Below, one piece after another: positions 6,663 through 14,796 of a stretch of DNA of 64,000 nt (positions are counted from its first letter, which is position 1; each line of letters starts with the position of its first letter). Source of the DNA: Oscillatoriales cyanobacterium (GTDB taxonomy: Bacteria > Cyanobacteriota > Cyanobacteriia > Cyanobacteriales > Microcoleaceae); contig RDXX01000037.1 of assembly GCA_004292955.1 (NCBI GenBank), positions 62,001 to 126,000 on the forward strand, written 5' to 3'. The notes beneath the pieces were generated by a model that saw nothing but the letters and a program-made list of their open reading frames with translations, was not told the origin of the DNA and searched no databases. Position numbers and translations under genes: made by a program.

Positions 6663-8336
6663 TCAGAGAACCTCCAGAGAGAGTATGGTTTGGTCGTCTT
6701 CCTGAACGGGATTGTCAGCTCGGATGTAAGCCAACAAATTGTCCAAGTTGAAAGAACCAGGCTCTTGAATCAAAAGTTGCCAAAGCCCTTCTTGTTGTAG
6801 CATAGAACGGGTTTCTTCGCCCCCTGCGACCGCCTTAGTGGTCACGCTAGCTTCAGTAATCCCGTCACTTGTCAGCAGAAATACATCTCCTGACTTTAAT
6901 TCGATCGCACCAGCTTTACCTTTCCAGACTGGCAATATCCCCAAGGGAATACCGCGAGCTTTGAGGAAATTCGGCTCTGCTGGCGTTGCACCGCTAGCTG
7001 CTTGAGCTTTCACCTCTGAGTTAGACCAAACGATCGGATAAATGTGACCAGCATTAGCAAAAGCCAGGTGTCCTGTTGACGGAGTGTAACGAGCTACAAC
7101 CATTGTAATAAAATGGTTGTTGCCGATCAGATCGTCAGCCATACTGCTGTTCATATTCTGCATCACTCTCTCGGGTTCGGGAGAAACTTCTTGAGAAAGT
7201 TCGCGCCGCATCACCGAAATCGCGCTAGCCATAAATAGAGCAGCCGGAACACCCTTACCGGAAACATCTCCCACAGCTATCCAAATATCCCCTTGAGAGT
7301 GGACGTAGACCTCAAAAAAGTCGCCGCCAACTTCCCGCGCGGGATAGCAACAAGCTTGCACCCTGACAGTTTCAAAATCCGGCCAACTTTGGCGCAACAA
7401 GTTTGTTTGGATTTGGCGGGCCACCTCCAACTCGTTTTGCATCTGATTGGCTAAATCCAGAGTGCGCTGATAGAGCTTAGCTTGAGACAGGGCGAGAGCA
7501 GCTTGAGCTGCTACACCTTCTATTAACTCTATCTCTTCTCCCGACCAAGGGTTAGTGCCACCTTGCTGACACAGGGCTAGTACCGCCAGCAAGTCTTGCT
7601 GATAAGTTAGGGGCACAGCAATCTCAACCGAGTTACCGTCAGCCCCACTGTTGGCGCTGACTTGAGTTTGGCGGCTGGCTACGGCTTGAACCAGCAAATT
7701 TTCATCAAAAGAAAAGCTGCTAGGTTCGGCGTTTTGGGCTTGGTAGGGAAAGGTACTGGGTAATAGTCGATCGACCTCTACCGGCCGCAGCATACAATAG
7801 TTGGCCTCAAAAGTTTGACCTACGGTTTGAACAATAGTTTGTACCATACTAGAGTAATCTAGCGACCCGCGAATCACGCCCATCACCTCATTAAACAGAG
7901 ATTCCTTGCGTAAAGCGCGGCGCAGTGCAACGCTGCGCTGCTTGTAGTATTTGTAAGTTTCTGACGCTTGATTGATAACTGATTTGAGCTCTTCAGGATT
8001 CCACGGTTTGGTGATGTACTTGAAAACTTGACCTGCATTAATTGCTTCTACCAAGTCTTCAACATCGGTGTATCCTGTCAGCAGAATCCGAATCGTATCA
8101 GGAAAGCGATCGACTGTTTTCCCCAAGAACTCGGTACCATTCATTTCTGGCATCCGCTGGTCAGATATAATCACCGCCATCTCGCCCTGTTCGTCTAGAA
8201 CGGACAGGGCGCTGAGGGCGCTATCTGCTTTGTAAACCTGAAAATCGCGTCGAAACGTCCGGTACAGCAAATCCAAGTTGTCGGGTTCGTCATCGACTAC
8301 CATTAGTTTCAGTTTGCTTCCATCTCCCCGACTCAT
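6663..8336 (-). CDS. Response regulator with GAF and SpoIIE-type PP2C phosphatase domains
   Basis: 557 residues in three parts. The receiver domain (about 9-125) has the acidic pair VVDDE, the phospho-acceptor Asp59 in ISDQRMPEMNG, and the Thr and Lys of LLTGYTD and ITKPW. A GAF-like domain (about 150-300) is followed by a helical linker with a coiled-coil look. The PP2C/SpoIIE serine phosphatase domain (about 320-557) carries the metal-binding Asp residues in VGDVSGKG, LTSDGITEA and EDDQT. This is the RsbU/IcfG-type architecture that dephosphorylates an anti-sigma antagonist in response to a two-component signal. The anti-sigma kinase gene lies downstream on the same strand. Confidence 0.9.
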   Translation of the reverse strand: MSRGDGSKLKLMVVDDEPDNLDLLYRTFRRDFQVYKADSALSALSVLDEQGEMAVIISDQRMPEMNGTEFLGKTVDRFPDTIRILLTGYTDVEDLVEAINAGQVFKYITKPWNPEELKSVINQASETYKYYKQRSVALRRALRKESLFNEVMGVIRGSLDYSSMVQTIVQTVGQTFEANYCMLRPVEVDRLLPSTFPYQAQNAEPSSFSFDENLLVQAVASRQTQVSANSGADGNSVEIAVPLTYQQDLLAVLALCQQGGTNPWSGEEIELIEGVAAQAALALSQAKLYQRTLDLANQMQNELEVARQIQTNLLRQSWPDFETVRVQACCYPAREVGGDFFEVYVHSQGDIWIAVGDVSGKGVPAALFMASAISVMRRELSQEVSPEPERVMQNMNSSMADDLIGNNHFITMVVARYTPSTGHLAFANAGHIYPIVWSNSEVKAQAASGATPAEPNFLKARGIPLGILPVWKGKAGAIELKSGDVFLLTSDGITEASVTTKAVAGGEETRSMLQQEGLWQLLIQEPGSFNLDNLLAYIRADNPVQEDDQTILSLEVL

Positions 8337-8455
8337 GCTATTCCCTACTCCTAGGCGAATTAATCAGGTCTAAAACTAGCTTGTCAAGTACCCTTGGCTG
8401 ATTGGGCCGAGCCGAATCAGGATCAGGGGTTCGGGTTTCATAGGTCAGTGCCATG

Positions 8456-8566
8456 TTAGTGATACCACAAGGAAGTTCGGAACTTGCATCCGGTCGCGGC
8501 CTGACCAGAAAGAATTGGTTTAAAGCCCCAAGGTTGAGCGGGAGAAATTAAAATCAGACTATTCAT
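8456..8566 (-). CDS. Putative 36-residue leader peptide, one of two related copies
   Basis: An ATG at 8566 opens a 36-codon frame beginning MNSLILISP and continuing GFKPILSG, preceded by a purine-rich GGATTGGAGTA. A second copy at 31166 on the plus strand encodes MNSLTLISP...GFQPILSG with the same upstream sequence. Differences between copies are partly codon-level. It could be a small conserved peptide, or merely part of a longer dispersed repeat. It lies about 120 bp before the start of the response-regulator/phosphatase gene, so a leader role is conceivable. Confidence 0.3.
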   Translation of the reverse strand: MNSLILISPAQPWGFKPILSGQAATGCKFRTSLWYH

Positions 8567-8602
8567 TACTCCAATCCTCGGACTTCCTTCTTAGAGGTCG
8601 CC

Positions 8603-8640
8603 CTCAACTGTCAACTGTCAACTGTCAACTGTCAACTGAA
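8603..8640. repeat. (CAACTGT)n heptamer tract
   Basis: About five tandem copies of TCAACTG lie between rsmH and the repeated leader-like sequence. The copy near 31.1 kb has the same heptamer at the same relative place, so the two form one composite repeat. Confidence 0.75.
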
Positions 8641-8690
8641 CAGACCTCGCCGCCTTTGAGAGCTCGTCCTTTATTCCCGTTACAGCCGAA

Positions 8691-9593
8691 TCAAGTTAAT
8701 TTTTCTGCCAGTCTGAGCTTAGCAGAACGAGAGCGGGGATTTCTAGCTAGTTCGTCGGATTGTGGCACGATCGGCTTTTTTGTCAGTACCTGCAAACACT
8801 CTGTTGCTCTCAACTGGTGCTTGACCGGCCTGTCTTCGAGACTGTGAAAAGTAATAATTCCAATTCTCCCACCGGGTTTTAACCATTTAGGCGCTTGGTT
8901 GAGGAAAGTGTCTAAAGACGCTAGTTCGGAGTTGACAGCTATTCTCAAAGCTTGGAAAGTGCGGGTGGCGGGATGGATTCTACCGTTGCGCTGCTTGGGT
9001 GGGAAGGTAGAGGCGATCGCACCTGCGAGCTCTGTAGTAGTTTCAAAAGGACGCGATTGCACAATCCGCCTCGCGATGCGCCGCGACAGTCGTTCCTCGC
9101 CGTACCTGTAAATAATATCTGCTAGTTTAACTTCTTCCCAGTGATTGATAATCTCTTCTGCGGTCAAAGATTGCTGCTGGTTCATACGCATATCTAGTTG
9201 AGCTGGATGGCGAAAACTAAAGCCTCGTTCCGGTGTATCGAACTGAGCAGAGCTAACGCCCAAGTCTGCTATAATACCATCAAATTTGGCATCAGGAGAC
9301 TGATATTGGGCAAAATTGCCGTGCCAAAACTCGACGGGCGAGTTGGCAAATCGGGATTGGCAAAAACGGATGGCTTCTGTATCGCGATCGATCGCCACCA
9401 CCGTCACATCAGGGGCCGCCGCCAAAATCAAACTCGTGTGTCCGCCGCCCCCAAGCGTCGCATCCAAATAGCGCCCGCCGGCACGCACAGCTAAACCCGC
9501 AATTAACTCACTTCCCAAAACAGGAACGTGATAGGTGTCAACACTGACATCCGATCCAGGGGTATCCTTTTCAGATAGCTCGATATCCTTCAT
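8691..9593 (-). CDS. rsmH: 16S rRNA (cytosine1402-N4)-methyltransferase RsmH
   Basis: A 300-residue class I SAM-dependent methyltransferase of the RsmH/MraW family. It methylates N4 of C1402 in the decoding centre of 16S rRNA. The N-terminal HVPVL motif, the SAM-binding [16 protein letters not shown] near residue 42, [19 protein letters not shown], and the C-terminal [12 protein letters not shown] are all family signatures. The protein is slightly short of the usual 305-315 but complete. In many bacteria it heads the division/cell-wall cluster; here it stands alone next to ndhH on the opposite strand. Confidence 0.95.
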   Translation of the reverse strand: MKDIELSEKDTPGSDVSVDTYHVPVLGSELIAGLAVRAGGRYLDATLGGGGHTSLILAAAPDVTVVAIDRDTEAIRFCQSRFANSPVEFWHGNFAQYQSPDAKFDGIIADLGVSSAQFDTPERGFSFRHPAQLDMRMNQQQSLTAEEIINHWEEVKLADIIYRYGEERLSRRIARRIVQSRPFETTTELAGAIASTFPPKQRNGRIHPATRTFQALRIAVNSELASLDTFLNQAPKWLKPGGRIGIITFHSLEDRPVKHQLRATECLQVLTKKPIVPQSDELARNPRSRSAKLRLAEKLT

Positions 9594-9627
9594 AATCTAT
9601 AAAAGTGAAACAAAAATCAACAATAGT

Positions 9628-9821
9628 CAGTTGTCAGTTGTCAGTTGTCAGTTGTCAGTTGTCAGTTGTCAGTTGTCAGTTGTCAGTTGTTCTCAGTTCC
9701 TAGTTAGAAAGTTTTTTTGCTAATGAGCAATGACCTGTTTGAGCAATTACCACTGACCAATGCCCAATGCCCAATGACCAATTACCAATGACCAATTACC
9801 TATTACCAATTACCTATTATT
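9628..9821. repeat. Low-complexity block between rsmH and ndhH
   Basis: About eight tandem TCAGTTG heptamers (9629-9690) are followed by an irregular run of ACCAATG, CCCAATG and ACCAATTACC units up to the ndhH start codon. No promoter-like or coding signal stands out. The repeat reaches within a few bases of the ndhH ATG. Confidence 0.75.
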
Positions 9822-11006
9822 ATGTCAAGAATTGAGACTAGAACTGAACCAATGGTGCTCAACATGGGCCCGCACCACCCATCCATGCACGGCGTACTCC
9901 GGTTAATTGTCACCCTGGACGGCGAAGACGTAGTGGACTGCGAGCCTGTTTTGGGCTATCTACACCGCGGCATGGAAAAAATTGCCGAAAACCGCACCAA
10001 CGTGATGTACGTCCCCTACGTGAGCCGCTGGGACTACGCTGCGGGGATGTTTAACGAAGCGGTGACAGTCAATGCGCCGGAAAAGTTAGCGAATATAGCT
10101 GTCCCCAAACGGGCGAGTTACATTCGGGTAATCATGCTGGAGTTGAACCGGATTGCTAACCACTTGATGTGGGTGGGGCCGTTTTTGGCAGACGTGGGCG
10201 CGCAAACTCCCTTTTTCTACACTATGCGCGATCGCGAACCAATTCTCGACTTGTGGGAAGCAGCCACCGGCTACCGCATGGTAAACAACAACTACTTCCG
10301 CATCGGCGGAGTCGCAGCAGATTTACCCTACGGTTGGGTAGACAAATGCGAAGATTTCTGCGATTACTTCCTTCCCAAAATTGACGAATACGAACGTTTA
10401 ATTACCAACAATCCGATCTTCCGCCGCCGGATTGAAGGACTGGGTACGATTTCCCGCGCCGAAGCGATTAACTGGGGACTATCGGGCCCCATGTTGCGCG
10501 GTTCCGGTGTGAATTGGGATTTGCGGAAAGTTGACCATTACGAATGTTACGACGACTTCGACTGGGAAGTTTGCACCGAAGCTGCGGGCGATTGTTTAGC
10601 CCGCTACTTAGTCCGAATTCGGGAAATGCGCGAGTCAGTTAAAATCCTCTATCAAGCCTTGAAAGCACTCCCCGGCGGCCCTTACGAAAACTTGGAAGCC
10701 AAGCGCTTAGAAAGCGGGCCAAAATCTGAGTGGAACAGTTTCGACTATCAGTTTATTGGCAAAAAAGTAGCGCCAACTTTCAAGATTCCTAAGGGCGAAC
10801 ATTACGTGCGTGTTGAAAGCGGCAAGGGTGAGTTGGGAATCTATATTATCGGCGATGACAGCGTGTTTCCTTGGCGCTGGAAGATTCGCGCTGCGGATTT
10901 CAATAATTTGCAGATTTTGCCCCACATCGTGCGCGGTGTAAAGATTGCGGACTTGGTGGCGATTCTGGGCAGTATCGATATTATCATGGGTTCTGTCGAT
11001 CGCTAG
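9822..11006 (+). CDS. ndhH: NAD(P)H-quinone oxidoreductase subunit H (NDH-1)
   Basis: A 394-residue 49-kDa-type subunit of the thylakoid NDH-1 complex, which carries out respiration, cyclic electron flow and CO2 uptake. It lines the plastoquinone-binding cavity with NdhK. Family signatures are [14 protein letters not shown] near residue 15, [12 protein letters not shown] near 45-56, and the C-terminal [12 protein letters not shown]. Arg49 in LHRG corresponds to the Arg that NDUFAF7 methylates in mitochondrial NDUFS2, and a gene for an NDUFAF7/MidA-like methyltransferase lies 1 kb downstream. It is monocistronic. Confidence 0.97.
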   Translation: MSRIETRTEPMVLNMGPHHPSMHGVLRLIVTLDGEDVVDCEPVLGYLHRGMEKIAENRTNVMYVPYVSRWDYAAGMFNEAVTVNAPEKLANIAVPKRASYIRVIMLELNRIANHLMWVGPFLADVGAQTPFFYTMRDREPILDLWEAATGYRMVNNNYFRIGGVAADLPYGWVDKCEDFCDYFLPKIDEYERLITNNPIFRRRIEGLGTISRAEAINWGLSGPMLRGSGVNWDLRKVDHYECYDDFDWEVCTEAAGDCLARYLVRIREMRESVKILYQALKALPGGPYENLEAKRLESGPKSEWNSFDYQFIGKKVAPTFKIPKGEHYVRVESGKGELGIYIIGDDSVFPWRWKIRAADFNNLQILPHIVRGVKIADLVAILGSIDIIMGSVDR

Positions 11007-11070
11007 ATGAAAAAGGGCGATCGTATTTTTGGGCTATTTGCTAAAAAGTGCGATCTCCCTTTTTTTGAAT
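11007..11070 (+). terminator. Probable terminator after ndhH
   Basis: GAAAAAGGGCGATCG shortly after the stop codon is inversely repeated as GCGATCTCCCTTTTTTT about 25 nt later, ending in a run of seven T. The long loop makes this a weaker prediction than a standard terminator. Confidence 0.4.
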
Positions 11071-11100
11071 CCTCGATCGGCTACTATAAACTATGGAATC

Positions 11101-11772
11101 TCAACAATAAAAATCATAGCTAAAAATTACTTGAGATCCGCACTGCGTGCAAATATACTCACTAATATCCTCATCTACTCTTAACCAGCGCAAGTTTGTG
11201 CTGTTGCAGTAGGGGCAATACTGAGTGACAGATAAACTTTCAGTGGGGATACACTGCCATTTTGGTAAATTAACAGCTACCTCTGACTCTAGGGAAGTTA
11301 ATGTATTAACAGGTAAACTCCATACCCTATCTAGTAATTCATTGACTTTGAAACTTAATTCATTAACATTTTCAACCCACAAATAGCCGCAGCGGACAGC
11401 ACGACAGATCGAAACGTTTCTCTCTTCTTCAATAAATATAGAGTTTCCCTTGGGATCGATCGCCTCGCATTTCCACAATGTTAATACTATAGGAACTTCT
11501 TGTGCGTAATTCACTATCAAAGCCGGGATATCGTTTAGTTGATGTTCTGTAAAACAAGCCACCCATATATCGCCGGCAATTCTCTTGCATCTTTCTAAAG
11601 AAACGCAATTTTTTAACAAATTATCGAAGGCGATGATATCTTTGTCTACTTCATCGTGACCTAAGTAATTATTGCGTCTTTTTGTGTCTGCAAGATCGAA
11701 GATAACTAAATAAGCTGGTAATAATAACTCGCTTGAATTTTTGAACTCTTCTAAACAAGACTCTCTCGACAT
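11101..11772 (-). CDS. Divergent GGDEF-like protein with C-terminal zinc ribbon
   Basis: A 223-residue protein. Residues about 20-75 follow a GGDEF-domain pattern: VIFDLADTKRRNNYLGHDEVDKD, then CKRIAGDIW where an active diguanylate cyclase has RxGGDEF. The catalytic signature is thus reduced to AGDIW and the domain should be inactive as a cyclase, possibly serving as a nucleotide sensor. Residues about 183-222 are a zinc ribbon with two CxxC knuckles (CPYC and CTQC), followed by a terminal Cys. No partner gene is adjacent. The family is not one I can name; the GGDEF relationship is an inference from the spacing of conserved residues. Confidence 0.5.
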   Translation of the reverse strand: MSRESCLEEFKNSSELLLPAYLVIFDLADTKRRNNYLGHDEVDKDIIAFDNLLKNCVSLERCKRIAGDIWVACFTEHQLNDIPALIVNYAQEVPIVLTLWKCEAIDPKGNSIFIEEERNVSICRAVRCGYLWVENVNELSFKVNELLDRVWSLPVNTLTSLESEVAVNLPKWQCIPTESLSVTQYCPYCNSTNLRWLRVDEDISEYICTQCGSQVIFSYDFYC

Positions 11773-12019
11773 ACAGAAGGATTATATTTAAAAGCTAAGG
11801 CTAGCTTATCACAGCGAGCGAAAATTGCCAATCTCAAATCTCAATTTTGCGATCGGCGTCAAAATGATATAATAAATTTTGAAAAATAGAGATGTTACAG
11901 AATGAATGCCAAATTTATGAACATCAAAATTTCTCTCTTTTCTCTTCCTCTGTGTCCTCTGCGCCCTCTGCGGTTAAAAAATCTTTATTTCCTCAATAAA
12001 ATAACATCAACTATAAACT

Positions 12020-13234
12020 ATGACAGTCCAGCAATTAGATATTAACGATAGCAACCCCGAACTCTGCGCTTTAATCAGCGAAAGAATTGCCGCCAGTCCC
12101 CAGCAGCGCATTACCTTTGCGGAATATATGGACTTGGCACTATATCACCCGCAGTATGGTTACTATAATGGCGATCGACCGAACATCGGCAAACAAGGCG
12201 ATTTTATCACGTCGCCTCATTGGAGCGCAGATTTTGCTGAGGTTTTGGGCGAGCAATTTGTGGAAATGTGGCAAATTCTCGGCAAACCTCATCATTTTAC
12301 TATAGTAGAAATGGGTGCGGGGCGGGGAACCTTTGCCACACATTTACTGCAATACCTGCAACGACAACATCCCGATTTATTTAAAATATTAGAATACATT
12401 ATTGTTGAGATTTCCCCTGTACAGCAAGCGGTGCAGCAGCAAAACTTAGCTGAATTTAAAATAGTCAAGTGGTGCAAGTGGGATGAAATAGCTAATAACT
12501 CGATTGTCGGATGCTTCTTTTCTAACGAGTTAGTAGATGCTTTTCCAGTCCATCAATTTATCATCGAACAAGGGCAACTTCGGGAAATTTACGTTACCGC
12601 AAACGAAGAAAAAAACGAACAATCTGGAAGCAAGTTTATTGAAGTAGTAGGCGAGCTTTCAAATCCTAAGATTGCCGAATATTTTGATTTAGTAGGAATT
12701 GATTTATCGGCAAGTGTCTATGGGGATGGTTATCGCAGTGAAGTTAATTTAGCAGCTTTAGAGTGGATAAAAACAGTTGCAGAAAAATTGCAGCGCGGTT
12801 ATTTGTTGACAATTGATTACGGCCATCCGGCGCACCGATATTACAATCCGAGACGCACAGAGGGAACGCTGCAATGTTATTACCGCCACCGCTATCACAG
12901 CAATCCTTATATTAATGTGGGGTGGCAGGATTTAACGGCCCACGCTGATTTTACGGCGCTGGAAAAACAAGGTGAATTGTGCGGTTTGGAGATGATGGGT
13001 TTTACTCAGCAGGCTTGGTTTTTGATGGTGTTGGGTGTGGGCGATAGAATTGCTTCTCTATCTGCAAATGATGCACAAGTATTGGATTTGGCAACATTTT
13101 TACGCAGGCGGGAAGCGCTGTATCAATTGATCGATCAGATGGGTTTGGGGGGGTTTGGGGTTTTGGTGCAGTGTAAGGGGCTGAGTGAGGAGGAGAAAGG
13201 GGAAAAGCTTAAAGGCTTGAGAGTGCCAGATTAG
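12020..13234 (+). CDS. SAM-dependent methyltransferase, MidA/NDUFAF7 family (DUF185)
   Basis: A 404-residue member of the COG1565/Methyltransf_28 family. The N-terminal region has ISERIAASPQQRITFAEYMDLALYHPQYGYY. The SAM-binding loop is VEMGAGRGTFA near residue 97-107. FFSNELVDAFPVHQF and LTIDYGH further downstream are family signatures. The mitochondrial member NDUFAF7 dimethylates an arginine of the NdhH homologue NDUFS2 during complex I assembly, and the Dictyostelium member is MidA. The proximity to ndhH suggests, but does not show, the same role here. The ATG at 12020 gives the expected start. Confidence 0.85.
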   Translation: MTVQQLDINDSNPELCALISERIAASPQQRITFAEYMDLALYHPQYGYYNGDRPNIGKQGDFITSPHWSADFAEVLGEQFVEMWQILGKPHHFTIVEMGAGRGTFATHLLQYLQRQHPDLFKILEYIIVEISPVQQAVQQQNLAEFKIVKWCKWDEIANNSIVGCFFSNELVDAFPVHQFIIEQGQLREIYVTANEEKNEQSGSKFIEVVGELSNPKIAEYFDLVGIDLSASVYGDGYRSEVNLAALEWIKTVAEKLQRGYLLTIDYGHPAHRYYNPRRTEGTLQCYYRHRYHSNPYINVGWQDLTAHADFTALEKQGELCGLEMMGFTQQAWFLMVLGVGDRIASLSANDAQVLDLATFLRRREALYQLIDQMGLGGFGVLVQCKGLSEEEKGEKLKGLRVPD

Positions 13235-13291
13235 TTATTTAGATGAGTTTTTAAAGTTGATATTTGGGGAGAATCTCAGTTTTGCATTTAC

Positions 13292-13349
13292 AGTGCGAGC
13301 GTCCCCGCTCGCGTGCTTGTACAAGCACGCGAGCGGGGACGCTCGCACT
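13292..13349. repeat. Perfect 58-bp palindrome
   Basis: The 29-nt arm AGTGCGAGCGTCCCCGCTCG... is repeated perfectly in inverse orientation with no spacer, centred between 13320 and 13321 on TTGTACAA. It lies 57 bp after the MidA-like gene and could end transcription, or be a palindromic mobile element. A second hairpin, GCCTCAG...CTGAGGC, lies near 13455-13475. The rest of this 339-bp gap has no gene. Confidence 0.9.
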
Positions 13350-13573
13350 ACCATAAAAAATGCTTCTTGCACAGTCAACTAATACTGTTTTATAATTCTC
13401 GGAGAATCGACCTTAACAACCTCGGAGCGACGTGAAAAAAAACTTCCCAAAAGCCTCAGCTTGTTGCTGAGGCTCGCGAATTAAATAACTTACAAATTTA
13501 ATTGTTATTGTGGGACGGGCGGGACACACCACAAACTTCTGTAAATTATTTAATTCACTATCCTGAGTAATTT

Positions 13574-14191
13574 CTAGTCGATCGCAAGGCCGTATTTCTG
13601 TGCGGAGTCGAGAGAAACGTCTGGAAGATTGAGCAGCAGTTTATCCCATGTACTGTGATTTTGTAAAGCCTCTACAACTACTCGTAGCGGCTCAGATAAA
13701 ATGGTTTGAAAGTCTGCTTCTTCAGGAAACTGAATTTTAAATGCTAATTGCTCTTGAGGAGGTGTGAATTGAGCATTAACATTGTCGCGATTTCCTCTTG
13801 CATCAATGCGATACCAGCCTACTTTGGGTAAGTAAACTGCATTGAAACCGTGCAAGGTGTAGGGCGCACCTTTGTCATCAAAGCTCAATCTTTGGTAGCA
13901 AAAACCTGCGGGAATGTTGTTGGCCCTCAGCAATGCTGCTAATAGGTGACTTTTGGCAAAACAATAACCTGTTTTGTGCTTTAGTACATCGGATGCTCGA
14001 CAGGTGACGGGATTCATCTGATAGTCGTAGCTGTGGCGAATTTCGTCTCTAACCCACTCAAAACTAGATTGGGCGATCGCCTCTGATGTATGATGTTGTG
14101 ATGCTATCTTGTTCGCGAGTGCTAAAATTGCGGGATGATCGCGATCTATAATGTCAGTCGCTGCTAAATAGGTTTTGATTTCTGGAATCAT
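13574..14191 (-). CDS. Transglutaminase-like cysteine peptidase-fold protein
   Basis: A 205-residue transglutaminase-core protein. The catalytic triad is visible: Cys in KTGYCFAKSHLLAALLRA (about residue 92), His in TLHGFNAVYL (about 133), Asp in WYRIDARGN (about 149). These enzymes cleave or form amide bonds, but the substrate is unknown. Its start codon lies inside the end of the macro-domain gene (38-bp overlap in another frame), so the two are probably translationally coupled. No signal peptide is seen, so a cytoplasmic location is likely. Confidence 0.85.
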   Translation of the reverse strand: MIPEIKTYLAATDIIDRDHPAILALANKIASQHHTSEAIAQSSFEWVRDEIRHSYDYQMNPVTCRASDVLKHKTGYCFAKSHLLAALLRANNIPAGFCYQRLSFDDKGAPYTLHGFNAVYLPKVGWYRIDARGNRDNVNAQFTPPQEQLAFKIQFPEEADFQTILSEPLRVVVEALQNHSTWDKLLLNLPDVSLDSAQKYGLAID

Positions 14192-14711
14192 TTTTCTGAT
14201 AGCCTTTCTGCCTGAGAACTGCTACAATCTTCTCATAAACCTGATGATTCTCCCAATCGAAGCAGCAAAAAGTTATGTTTTGAGGAGCGCCGTTTTTTTG
14301 CATTTCTTCGTAGCAGATTTTGACTGCAATCTCACCTGCTAAATCCTTAGGATATTTGTAAATGCCGGTGCTAATGCAAGGAAATGCGATACTCTCGAAC
14401 TTTTGCTCGATCGCGATTTCCATACATTTGCGGTAACATTGGGCTAAGAGTTCGGGTTCTCCGCAGTCGCCTCCTTGCCATACGGGGCCTACGGTGTGGA
14501 TGATGAAGCGCGCAGGTAAGCGATATCCTTTTGTGAGTTTAGCATCCCCGGTTTTGCATCCTCGGAGCGATCGACATTCGTCAACAAGTTCCGGGCCTGC
14601 TGCTTTGTGGATTGCGCCATCTACTCCACCACCTCCAAGCAAACTGGTATTTGCAGCATTGACGATCGCGTCTACTTTCAGTTGTGTGATGTTGCCTAAA
14701 ATAACTTGCAT
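14154..14711 (-). CDS. Macro-domain protein (ADP-ribose / O-acetyl-ADP-ribose hydrolase type)
   Basis: A 185-residue MacroD/YmdB-type macro domain. The ADP-ribose-binding motifs are IVNAANTSLLGGGGVDGAIH near residue 15-34 and the FPCISTGIYKYP loop near 110-121. The pattern is that of hydrolases that remove ADP-ribose from proteins or deacetylate O-acetyl-ADP-ribose. The last 12 codons overlap the start of the transglutaminase-like gene, indicating one operon. Upstream of the start at 14711 there is only a short AT-rich leader. Confidence 0.9.
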   Translation of the reverse strand: MQVILGNITQLKVDAIVNAANTSLLGGGGVDGAIHKAAGPELVDECRSLRGCKTGDAKLTKGYRLPARFIIHTVGPVWQGGDCGEPELLAQCYRKCMEIAIEQKFESIAFPCISTGIYKYPKDLAGEIAVKICYEEMQKNGAPQNITFCCFDWENHQVYEKIVAVLRQKGYQKNDSRNQNLFSSD

Positions 14712-14796
14712 AAAAATAATTAAGCTTTAAAAGTCCATACCTATAATGATACAGAGAGAGTGGGTGCGATCGCAAAATGAACAATTTGGAATCGCA

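Noticed and set aside
11935-11990. CCTCTGCGCCCTCTGCGGTT stretch, similar near 36.63-36.67 kb
   Set aside because: It is a widespread cyanobacterial intergenic microsatellite without evident function.
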